Assembly (NCBI GenBank): GCA_031002005.1
Contig: CM061921.1
Span: 146,663,283-146,727,282 of the forward strand
DNA length: 64,000 nucleotides
DNA from: Vandiemenella viatica
Lineage: Eukaryota > Arthropoda > Insecta > Orthoptera > Morabidae
Direction: 5' to 3'
Both the position numbers and the translations under genes were made by a program. Positions 33,076 through 43,982 of the stretch are shown here, in pieces; within the stretch, counting starts at the first letter, position 1; each line of letters begins with the position of its first letter. The notes under the pieces were generated by a model. It was not told where the DNA came from. It searched no databases and worked only from the letters and a program-made list of their open reading frames with translations.

Positions 33076-36000
33076 ATACAATATCCATATTGTGGGCTCT
33101 CAGCTACCTTCTATGCAAATTAAAAAGGACTAGTGCCATCAAAAGCTAGTTTTGAAAATGTCCATAGATACTGAAGATCCCATAAATCTCTATATGATGA
33201 AACCATATTTCTGTCATTAACTGAAACATGTCCACCATAGTCAGCAAGATTAATCTTCTGATGCTTACTGAAGACAAACTGTAGTTATTATTTCTATACT
33301 TATATTCTAATCACTGACAAAGATGCTAATACCATGTGACAGACTACCAGGACTTTCAAACAGAAGCCATGTAAGATATACATTATAACTTTAATCAGTT
33401 TTCCAACCTTGAAGTAACTTCACAAATATCTAGTTGCAATGCAGGATGAGAAGTTGAATTGTAGACATCAATTTAATGGAAGAGAAGCTACACTATTTCC
33501 AGACATCCATGGTGTGTCAATGGAATTGAAAATTAATACAATTCTGACTTTCTGTTCTTAGTAGAACACAACTTACTCTACCGAAAATATTATTAGTAGC
33601 ACTGACATACTTTGATTTTAAAAGAAAAGGTAAAAACCATTGAAACAAAGTAAATTTTTTAGCTTTGTTAACTGCCAGGTCTGGGCTAAATAATGTTTAC
33701 AGTGTTCAATCTGATTAAAAATATATTCCAACTTATTTCCTGCAGGTGATCCACTTAATGTCAAGTAGTTTAGCTTAATTTACCAATTTTTAATCTGAAC
33801 ACTATTCAGTTATTGTTAATTAGTTTTATGGCATATCAACAATGAACCTCTACAACCAAAACTAAATAAAACATCATCATCTTCCTAAAATTTCAGTTTT
33901 GCTGTATGGATGTGGAAATTGTGTGTGCCAGCCAACTTGTCACAGAGCCTGTCACTGGAAGGATGGGGGAGCTTCCACCACCTGTCTATGAGAGGTGTAA
34001 TCAGTGCTATGTGCTGAGTGTAAATTCTGTCTGTGAAAATATGTATTTTGTAAAAAGAGAACTATATGTGTTTCATACATTTTGATGACTGTGGTGATGG
34101 GTGTAATGTGTATATGGACATGAAAAAATTGAACGATTAATCCCAGTGCTGCCTCATTCATTCATACCCTGCAGAAAGATACCAAACTGGCTGCCAAGTA
34201 TAATATCCCCATCTTAAATATGAATCACTATCAACAGCACTGTATGCCCTCAGTCCATTTGCAATGCACAGATGTTTCGGATTTATTGCCGATTTAGTAC
34301 ACAAACTTGTGATTTGGAAATATCCTACACCACCTATACTATTAAACAGTTAACCCTGCAAACACCACCATCATGTCATAATTACACGAGCCAAAAGGGC
34401 AGGCAAAAATTACATACAAAAATGTGTAAATGACCAGAGTAAAAGAAATAAAAGTTTGGTTGATAGGATGAAAGTGACAGCAGTAAAAGGGTCAATCATA
34501 ATATAAACACAAGAAAATTAAAACAGGGTAAAATGACTTTCTAAGTCTACAGAAGCCAGACAGACATCTCTTGAAATAGATTCTGTGTGTAAATGGTTGT
34601 AAATGGGTCACACAAGCAGAATAAGTTAACTACTTGTATAGGGATGAGTCTTCCACAAAAATGTTTCAAATCTATAAAATGTTTTACAAGGAGACAAAAC
34701 ACAGCATAGAACTCCAGCACATTGGTCATACTACAAAAAACACAATTTAAGGGTAAGGACAGATCATTGAAAAACAAAGATCTGACCTTAAAACAAAATA
34801 TATAACGCAAATAGTTAAAATGAGAAATGCCATCAAAAGTTCAGCAGAAACAACTCACACTGATGGGTCTCTTTCTAAATGAGTAATGAGAGTTAAGAAG
34901 ACAGTGTCCTAGCAATAGTAGAGGCAAGAGAATTTCATTCTTCCTCCCTGACTGGTAGTAGCTGCTCCACAGCTGCGCAGTTGATTTAAGTGATTGAAGT
35001 TTCATTATGCTCCATTTTCAGCCACTGACTCTGCCAGGCATCTAGATTTTCATAATCAATGATGAGGCCAAATCATTTTTTGGTTTGGATGATAAGCTTG
35101 TCCTCAATTTACTGCAGGCTAACTTGGAAGTTTCATCTACTGTTTCATTCCAAAACCCCATATAATAGGGAACACTCCAGAATATTACCTCTTACCCACT
35201 GGTCTGAAGAGAATGGAAGATGTCACTGATATCGTAGACAAGACGAGAGGGTCTGTGGAGTACATACTTTCCACTAAGTAAACTGAAGTGATGGCATTAG
35301 AGAAAATTATGAACTTTGAGCTATTGCAGTAAGTCATTTGTTATAGAATTAAACTCCATTAAGCCTGCTTAAACTGTCAGTATGTATAATGGCAAATGTG
35401 TGATGTTTATATAAATGTGTAAAATAATCCAACAACAACACAGATCACAATACAAACTGAAAATTCTTAAATGCTACTACATCTCTTCAAAAGCCAAGGG
35501 TGGGAACATACTTCAAACTTGTTTGATTATATCATTCAATAACCTTGAATGACACCAGAGATTTTGTTGCACTAATACTATTGCTTAAATACTAACATTT
35601 GGTAATTTAGAAGAAAGGTGTATCAAATTTAGCACCTCACCAGCTTCAACAGAAAGACTGGATATTGTGCTAATGTAATATGCACCCTTAGCTAGCCTAA
35701 CAGAATAGCATTTTATATCAACTTGTCCATGATAGCCGTACGTAATGCAGTCATAATCTGGCCTTGACTATAAATAGGTTCTATAAAGTTGTAGTACAGT
35801 AACATGATCTGCCTCAAACATTTAAGATCATTTCCAGTGTCTTGGCCCTGCAATCTTTCAGGTAAGAAAGCTAACTGCCTTTGATAAAAAAAAAAAAATT
35901 AAAAAATGTACAAAAAGTTAACAGTTTAAAACTGAATTTCTAAGGGTAAGTCATGGCTCTTTTATTATGATTCTGTTTTGTGCTCAAGTACACACCCGGT

Positions 36001-36426
36001 CATTTAACTGAAAATTCAAAACTCATGTTCAGAGATAATTAACCCATCCTGGTAAGTGCAAGGTGGAACTGTCTATCAGTGCCCCAAGGAACAGATTTAT
36101 TTTTTTTAAATATTTTATTGACACTTGGCCTGTTGGCCATACAGTCAAGATACATTATATTTAGTGCTATATATATATATATGCGCCCACATTTACATAT
36201 ACGCATTACACATACATACAAATCACTATTCATTAAAACTAAACAATAATTGTTTGAAAGATTGAGTAGCAGAGTGGATTCTACCTGGTTATATTTCTAT
36301 ATGGTTTCTTGTTATGAAGTGCACCATCCTCTGGTATATTCCGATATTTTCTAGAGCAAGGAGGTGGCCTACATTAACTGGATAACTTATGTCCCAATGT
36401 TTTAGATCTTTCCAGAAAGTGTCTGT

Positions 36427-37170
36427 TTATTCTTTGTAATTATTGCATCCGAAGAATAGGTGGTTTGTATCAGCCTCGGATTCCCCGTCACACTGACAAA
36501 GTGAGGAGTTTGCTAAATTTATTTTGTACAAGTGGCTTCCGAATCTGCCGTGATTGAATTTTAATCTTGATATTATAGTCACAGCTTTTTTGGTGGCATA
36601 TTTTTTTTGAAACCATAGTGTTGTCGGTATTTGTGGTTGTATGCGCCTGTAGTCTCTTCCCTTGTGTTGTTCACTGGATTGCCACATATCATTCCAGGCC
36701 TCAGTTGTTTTGGGTCGAAATAATGATATTAAGTCACTTCCTATCAGAAGTTCCGCTTGGATTTCTGTTTGTGCAGCTAATTTTGCAAGAGAATCCACTC
36801 TCTCGTTTCCAGGAAGCCCGACATGTACCTTAACCCAGAGAAAGGAGGTCTTCATTCCTTGTTTATTTATGGTGGTCAACAACTCTAATATGTTATATAG
36901 AAGTGGAGACCGTCCTCGATCTTTGATTCCATCACCCAGCTTTTGAAGTGCCGATTTGCAATCTGTAAGAATTACAGTATTCGGAATGCGCATCTCTAGC
37001 ACGTATTCCAATGCTTCAAGTATCGCAAACAGTTCAGCTGTAAAGGAGGAAGTTTCCACTCGTAACTTAAACAGCCTTTCTATTCCATTAGTGCTGTCAA
37101 AAAAGGCACTCCCAACCATGTTGCCAGTCCTGGACCCATCTGTGTAAATATGTACGACTCAACCCGTGCT
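36427..37170 (-). pseudogene. I-type LINE: RNase H domain and C-terminus
   Basis: Reading down from 37170: IYTDGSRTGNMVGSAFF, TSSFTAELFAILEALEYVLE, TDCKSALQK, WVKVHVGLPGNERVDSLAKL. These carry the D, E, D and late D of the RNase H active site in order. The frame continues with a Cys/His-containing tail (LCQCDGESEADTNHLFFGC) seen in I and Jockey-like LINEs. This open stretch is over 230 codons. RNase H degrades the RNA template during target-primed reverse transcription. Confidence 0.85.
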
Positions 37171-37239
37171 GCATAGATAATCTCTTAGAAGATTATTGTT
37201 GCTTAAGGCATTCTCTGAATAACTCGGATTTTCTACGAT

Positions 37240-38872
37240 CTAGCGCCCGATCATAAGGGTTTCATAGTTAAATTCATAGCATGGTAATCTTGTGAAAGAG
37301 AGCACTTGTGACTGATATTCACTAAGGTCGGAGATGGCTGCAGTTAGAGGTGGGCTGTTCCTATGAATCCAGTATGTGGAGGCTGATGTTGCCGCCCACA
37401 TGGCGCGTATTTTTATTGTAAGCGCATTTCCGGTTTTCTGAAATTGTTTTATTATAAACTTTTTACTGAGATATTGGCGCCTCAGTGCGAGTGGCATTTC
37501 CTTGGATTCGACCAGCAGTGCATTGGTTGGAGTTGATAGTAAAGCCCCTAAGCAAAGTCGAAGAGCCCTAAACTGACATTTATCCAGGAAGTTCAATAGT
37601 TGATTAGATGCGGAGCCATAAAGTTCACAGCCATAATCAAAGTGGGGTCGCACCACAGCTTTGTAAAGGGCTATGGAGATTTTGGGATCCGCACCCCACC
37701 AAGCGCCGTTAGTGGCTCGGAGTATGTTTATTGCTTTCTCGCATTTTCCAACTGTTTCAGATACCTGACGCTTCCATCTTAGCTTGTTATCTAAGTATAA
37801 TCCTAGATATTAGACACATTTCACAAATGGGAATGAATATGGGCCGAGTCTTATGTCTTCAGCTGCCTGTACCCTATGTTGGGTGAAGGTTATTACTGCG
37901 GATTTTCCTGGTGATATTTGGAGTCCGTTGTCCTTTAGCCAAGCCTTGAGTTTAGTTAATGTCTGGCTAAGGCAGAGGTAGGTGTCCTGGAGATTCCTGG
38001 AGGTTTTGTAGATGCAGAGGTCATCCGCATATTATATAAACCAGGTGTCTGGTGACAGTACTGTACCTATATCACTACAGTTAAACAGGAGTGGTGCCAG
38101 GATCGAACCTTGTGGGAGACCGAAAGTTGTACGCCGAGGGCCAATTATGCCAGTTGGTGTCGTAATTATCAGGATTCTATTCTGCAGAATGTTCCAAAGG
38201 TTTAAAATAAATGTTCATTAAAGAGAGCTTTTGTACTAGAATATCTGGAACTACATTATCATATGCTCCAGTCAGGTCTGTAAACACACAGGTTGTGTAG
38301 TTGTTGGCTGTCAAACTCTCTTGTATCTCAGTAACTAGGTATGCGAGAGCATCAAGCGTGCCAAGGCCTCTGCAAAAACCGTACTGAAATTGGGGAAGTT
38401 TTACATAGTGTTCCACGTGCCACTCTAGTCTGAGCCTAATCATGTGCTCCAAGGTTTTATACATGCAAGACATTAGAGAAATCGGCCTATATGATGCTGG
38501 GTCGCATGGGTCCTTGCCTGGTTTGAGGATAGGGACTATTCTTATAGTCTTCATAGATTCAATGTGAATGCATTGTAAGCAAACATCATTCGTTACTTTT
38601 AGAAGTGCTAACTTGCCTTTTCTTGGTAGATACTTGAGCATAGCATAATGAATGTTGTCTGGCCCAGGTGACGTGTTCCTACTATTACTAATAGCCGTTT
38701 CAAACTCTACCAAATTAAATGGTTGTAATATCTGTTCATTGGGTGTATTTTCCCGTAGGCAGACCTTGTTGATTACTGAAGGTGGTGTCATCTTCTCCAG
38801 TATCTTCTCTAATACCTCTTGCGTTGTGATATGAGTGGTTACTCGAAGCTTTACGAAAGTTTCTGATCTCAT
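37240..38872 (-). pseudogene. I-type LINE: reverse transcriptase
   Basis: 38872-38177 is a 231-codon frame with NSRNTSPGPDNIHYAMLKYL, RIVPILKPGKDPCDPASYRP, QYGFCRGLGTLDALAYLVTE and VFTDLTGAYDNVVPDIL. After a frame change, 38015-38035 gives YADDLCI with a stop two codons before it. 37656-37240 gives the C-terminal MVRPHFDYGCELYGSAS and onward. RT copies the element RNA at the nicked target. Broken by at least one frameshift and the stop near 38030. Confidence 0.85.
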
Positions 38873-39716
38873 TCCAAACAGTGGTCGGGGAGGAGTTTCG
38901 GTTTAAGTTTTCGCAAAAATCTTTACACTTTTGCCGCTTCTTCCTTTTCAAGCCGCGTTTAACTCTGGCTCGAGTCTTATTTAATAGAATAAAGTTTTCC
39001 TCCATTGCCTGTTGATGATAGATTCTTAAGGCTTGTTTGCGTTCTTGCACTGCTGCGGTACATTCTACGTCCCACCAAACTGTAGATCTTCTTCGCTTTA
39101 GTTTGACAGGATGATTTTCGGGAAGTGTCACAAGAGCTGCTTGTTCTATTCTGTTTAATATATTCTCGTAGTCGCGCTGCGTATCACCGGTTTCCTCGAA
39201 GCTTGAGAATATGTTGATTGCTGCTTTTTTGTAGGCGCTCCAATCAGCGCGCTTAATGTTCCATCTATACATTGGGTTTCTTCCTTGGTATTCTGTGTAA
39301 TTACATTGGTAGGAGAAATAAATGGTAAAGTGGTCCGACCCACTGGTGTCCTTTATGGTTGTACACACGGTTGTGTTGGAGAGGTGGGTAGATATCAGTA
39401 TTATGGCAACAACTGATTTGTGTTCACCTGGTTTTGAGATCCTTGTGTAAGAGCCATCGTTAAGGACAACTAGTTCCTCTTCATCTGCTACCTCCATTAT
39501 CATTTTTCCGACAGTGTCCGTTCTTTCACTTCCCCATACCAGATTATGCCAATTTATATCGCCCATTATAATTATGGGTCGCGGAACTTGTTTCACATAG
39601 GAGCTGATGACCTGCTTGCTTACAGTCACATCTGGAGGGCGATATATTACTAGTATGGTCGACTCAATACCGTTAACGCAGGTTCTTGTTGCGCATCCTT
39701 CTATACCATTTATGAC
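38736..39716 (-). pseudogene. I-type LINE: endonuclease C-terminal part and linker
   Basis: Frame 39629-38736 (about 297 codons) begins just after VIYRPPDVTVSK and contains IIIMGDINWHNLVWGSE (GDxN core) and SGSDHFTIYF (the SDH catalytic box), then a basic linker rich in Lys and Arg to the RT. It joins 42169-42425 across the hAT element, whose 8-bp duplication lies in the endonuclease. Confidence 0.85.
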
Positions 39717-40374
39717 TAGTGTTGCAAACTGAAAAAAAAAACAAAATGTTTTTTTTCAGCTTTGTGAAAAAAAAACATGAAAAAAAACCTAGCACCCGTG
39801 TTTTTTTTCTAAATTTTTTTTTTTTTTCAGAAAACAATATATTTGATAAATTATAGTTTTATTTAAGGAACTTCCATTTTACATGTGTGTTTTAAGTCTT
39901 ACTGAATCATATAATGTCTCACATAATTATTCATAAGTGTATCTATATAGGTAACATAATTTTATTCACCCTCTATGTCAGTACCACATTCACTAGTATC
40001 AGCACTACCAACATTAGTTCGATCGGTGTCGGAATTTTCTGTCTCTTCATCTGTCTCCTCTAGATCCATAACTTCAGAAATAGTTAAATTTTCTTTTACT
40101 GGTTGTTCTTGTATTGTACGCAAAAGATTTTGAAATTGCAATTTTAAATAGTGAGCAAAGTACACACTGTGAAAAAATGTCTATTAAAGCAAAAAGAAAT
40201 TTTCCATTGATATAATGCCTCACAAAATTAAGTTGTATGTGATTTCATCAGCACTAAAATCAGTGTCGATATCAAAACACACCTTTAAACCCATTGATAG
40301 CATCTGCAGCAAGTCTTTGTAATACAATATGAATATATTCTGAGGTTGTAGGTAACAAAGCATCTTTTATGCGT

Positions 40375-40590
40375 CATTGGAGATGGGGAAAAAACTGAGG
40401 GAAAAGAATGGGAAGGAATTTGGCCACATCCTTTTGAAGGACCCATTCTGGCACATTCGTGGAAGGATTTCAATAAACCATGAAAAACCAAAATTTAAGT
40501 GGCCAGGCAGGAATTCAAAGCCACATACTAAGATATGAGAAACCAGACACAATGCCAGGTTGTTACCGTTTACCCACCATGTTTGGTTTC
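40375..40590 (-). mobile_element. SINE-2 copy inside the hAT element
   Basis: The plus strand reads GATGGGGAAAAAACTGAGGG, AATGGGAAGGAATTTGGCCA, AACCATGAAAAACCAAAATT, then GGCAGGAATTCAAAGCC (degenerate B box on the minus strand). Order as in the other SINE-2 copies. Diverged. Confidence 0.7.
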
Positions 40591-41216
40591 TAAGTGAAAT
40601 AGCCCATTCTCATATCATAATTGGTGGTTGATATTAGGGAATGTTGGCTACTCTTTCCAAATGCACACATCAGAACAAAACAGCTGTATATAATTAGGTT
40701 GATTTACAGGCTTTATCAGAATTAAAAGTCACTCACTTTGTTACAATAAGGCACTTGAGGAATTTAATTTTGATTGATGGCTTAAACATACTTGATTTTC
40801 AGGAGGCAATGTACTGTCAGTTAGGTTGGAATGCAGCCTGGACCAGAATGATAAATGCCCTTTGCTATCTTTGTTTCGAACTACACATATTGCTATCAAA
40901 TTCATGAAAACTTTCCCACTGCGTTACATATGCTATAATGGCATAGGAATATATTCCTATGAAAATTTCCATTGTTTTTACATTCTTTGCTTGCTATTTT
41001 TAAGCATGAAGGATGTGTTTAGCAAAGGCGGGTATCGTGTAGATCGTGATACTTCTACTACCACTTCTACACACACTGTGCATAAAGACTGTGCTGATAA
41101 TTCTGTATTACGGTCTTTTAAGTTTGAATTAAAATCTATTACCATACAAAATAGGAGCTTTATTCTTTTCAATCGTTTGTTTACACCAACAGTTGCAAGG
41201 AAACGATTCATAATTA

Positions 41217-41641
41217 GGGGGCGTGCACAAACTACGTGGCTCGGTCCAGAGGGAGGAGGGGTTAGCTGGAAGGCTATGCTGGGCTACGTGGGGAGAGGGG
41301 GGGGGGATTCCGAGCCAGGCCACGTAACTTTCCTTTCGTAACATTTTTCACAGTTAAAATGAGGAACTGAACTCACAACAGCATGTGAGTATTTATTTCC
41401 CTCAGTTAATTGTATCCGTATGTAATTTACAATAGTCTGACAAGAGAAAACAGTACAAAATGTCTTCTGGAATCAAAACGGAAGAAAGCTACGTGCTACG
41501 TGAGCGGGGGGGAGGGGGGGGGGCAAAAGTCACGTAGGGCTACGTGGGGGAGGGGGGGCAAAAGTCACGTAGGGCTACGTGGGGGAGGAGGGGGCGTTCA
41601 CAGGAGGCCAAAATGGAGCTATGTGGTTTATGCACGCTCCC
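41217..41641. mobile_element. G-rich MITE, TTA target duplication
   Basis: The ends are GGGGGCGTGCACAAACTACG and, read inward from the right, GGGAGCGTGCATAAACCACA. TTA flanks both sides (41214-41216, 41642-41644), as for PIF/Harbinger MITEs. The interior has G runs and a duplicated unit GCAAAAGTCACGTAGGGCTA CGTGGGGG at 41522-41550 and 41558-41586. Non-coding. Confidence 0.75.
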
Positions 41642-42168
41642 TTACTGACAATTTAATGAGTCAGTACCACTATACTCTGAGAGTTAACAAGTATACGAAT
41701 ATAAGGAAAGCCCAATAAGTAATAAAAAGAGGCAAAAACTCGTGGATAAATTTTAAATTCCTAATTTTTTTAAAAGATCTTTAGGTAATTTTGTAGGGTT
41801 GGCAGCACTATTTCAAATAGCAAGTAGCAATCCAAACAATGGGGAATGGGGATTCCTTCTCGCGCAACCTAGTCTCTTCGGGAAATCCCCGTTCATAAAG
41901 AAAATTTCAGTCAATTTTGCCAATATTTTTGTATTTTTTTTCCCTACTGAACCAGAAAAATATAGTAGATTTTAAACTACGAGAAGTACTTAGAATAAAC
42001 TCGAAAACAGTCATTTTAAACAATAACTGCCTTACAAATTAAGATTTAGTAGTTGTGAAAAAAAAACGTGTTCCAGAAAAAAAACATGTTTTTTTTTCAA
42101 AGTTTTTTTTCATGTTTTTTTTTTCAAGCCAGAAAAAAAAACCGTTTTTTTACAACACTATTTATGAC

Positions 42169-42425
42169 ATTCCTTATTTTTAGGCTACGGTAATGTATGT
42201 TTCTTTTAACCAGTATTGCCACTCCTCCATATCCTTCTGCTCTTTCATTTCACTCAATATTATAGCCAACCATGCTGAAATGTTCCCTAGGTTTAAGCCA
42301 TGTTTCAGCAATTCCGGCAACGCATACGTCGTACGTGTTTAGGTGATGGTGTAAGCTTTCTTTGTTAGATCGTACTGAGCGTGCATTCCAAAATAAAAGA
42401 TTGTTCACTTGTCTATTCCCCGCCA
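42169..42425 (-). pseudogene. I-type LINE: ORF2 start, endonuclease N-terminus
   Basis: From ATG at 42425: MAGNRQVNNLLFWNARSVRS, then VCVAGIAETWLKPREHF (N and E of the AP-endonuclease site) and GGVAILVKRNI. One stop lies near 42255. It is followed on the minus strand by the hAT target duplication and then the rest of the endonuclease at 39708. Confidence 0.85.
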
Positions 42426-42514
42426 TTGTTGATTTTCAAGAAATTGGTGACACATTGTTTTAGATTAGACGGTAAATTCCAGAAGTGGCCATACTAAATA
42501 ACGATACAACCATC

Positions 42515-43982
42515 TCACAGATTATCTATCATGAATTCATCCATAGGCATTAATGGAGGTCTATAGGGATTTCGGGTTATTAGTTCTATGTGGGGTCTGT
42601 TAACATCATAATATAAATCAGAAGGGATGTTTTGCTGTGGGCTCTGTTGACCAACCGGCGGCCGACGCATCTGTCGTTGAGGAGGTGGATGCCAAGTGAA
42701 GTGCTTTTCCGAGGTTGAGGAGGAGTCGGTAACTTTGAGGAAAAGCCAGGTTGTTGTGCAGGAAAGGGTGCGAGCGCGGCAGAGGCAAATGCGGAAAAAT
42801 GCTCTCATCTATGAGTGACGGCAGGGCAGTTCTTTTCGCATAAGAATTAGAAGATACAAGTGCAATAGCTTCTTCCCATGAAATATTCTCGTGAGCCATA
42901 CAAAATTTAATTTGTTTCTATTTAGACTATTCTGGACAAATGCGATCTGTTGATCGGTGGTTACCACTACAATGTACACAGTGTGGGTTACCCTCATACG
43001 TACATTCTTTAGTATCGTGTCGTTCGCTACAAATTGCACAGCGAGTGGCACTACAACACATACGACTTGTATGTCCGAAACGGAGACAGTGGTAACAAGT
43101 AACCACATTCCCAACGTATGGTTCAACACTGCAGCGAGTACTATGAATATATACAAAATTCGGTAGCCTTAGACCAATAAATGTCACCTTTACTAACTGC
43201 CGAGGTATTAGTTCAGTTGTTCCTTCCCGCACTACTTTCCGGACTTGTAAAACATCAGTATCACACTCGATTTCTTTCTTTAATTCGTCTTCCGAGAAAG
43301 ACGTGTCTACATTACGTATAAGTCCTTCCTTTACAGTACAAAACCTTGGTATGTAGAACTTAATTTTTTTGGGATGGTTTCTGACATTAGCTAACCTGTT
43401 TGCCCACACTGCTGAATTGAGTTCTATCTGCACATGGTTTCGACCTTTTCTATTAATATTAACTATAGCAGATTCAATGCCTGGTAATGATTCTCTAAGC
43501 ATTTTTCCTACAGTCATGGGATGTAGCCGACCCAGATTCTGTTGGTCACTATGATCAGTATCCTATTCCGCAAAGACATAGAACGGGCCATTGTCACTTT
43601 CCCTAAACATGTAGAGCTTAGTGTCATCTTTGTCACGTATGGCGGTGGCATTTAAACTAGGACGCTTACTTCCTAGCTCTTGAATTTTAGGTTTTTTAAC
43701 TGTTACGACATCTCTGGTTTCTGGCAACGGTGACCTGCATCACTGTTTACCTTGAACGGCGTTATCCCACGCAGTCTGATTTACTGTTTCCATGATCTGA
43801 TAGTCAATCACTTGTGAAACCGCCTGTTGCTGCATTAGAAGAAGATTATTTTCCTGATAAAGGCTGCCGGAAACATCTTGCTGTCCACTAACATTGCACT
43901 CATCACTCATAACGTGGTAATACGTCCTAGGATCTTCACCGACCACCTGGCCAGTATCATCTGTCTCCAGTAATGCGTCGGT
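42515..43982 (-). pseudogene. I-type LINE: ORF1 (gag-like, zinc knuckles)
   Basis: Frame 43517-42927 carries MLRESLPGIESAIVNINRKG, NHVQIELNSAVWANRLAN, then three CCHC-type knuckles (CYHCLRFGHTSRMC, CAICSERHDTKEC, CVHCSGNHRSTDRIC). The N-terminal segment is at 43946-43740 and the C-terminal segment at 42899-42515. Stops near 43738, 43567 and 42924 separate them. ORF1 proteins of this type bind the element RNA. No ATG could be fixed for the start. Confidence 0.85.

Larger units (their letters stand above)
39717..42160. mobile_element. hAT element with A/T-run ends, inside the I-type LINE
   Basis: The left end is TAGTGTTGCAAACTG and the right end read inward is TAGTGTTGTAAAAAAACGG, with an exact 8-bp duplication TTTATGAC (39709-39716 and 42161-42168). 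Both subterminal zones (39730-39835, 42055-42150) are stacks of A8-9 and T8-9 runs. No transposase domain is recognisable; 40165-39962 (-) encodes an acidic 67-residue tail (VMDLEETDEETENSDTD). It carries a SINE-2 (40375-40590) and a G-rich MITE (41217-41641). Confidence 0.85.

Noticed and set aside
36618..37147. Plus-strand ORFs over the RNase H region
   Set aside because: They are shadows of the minus-strand RNase H frame, which has all catalytic motifs.
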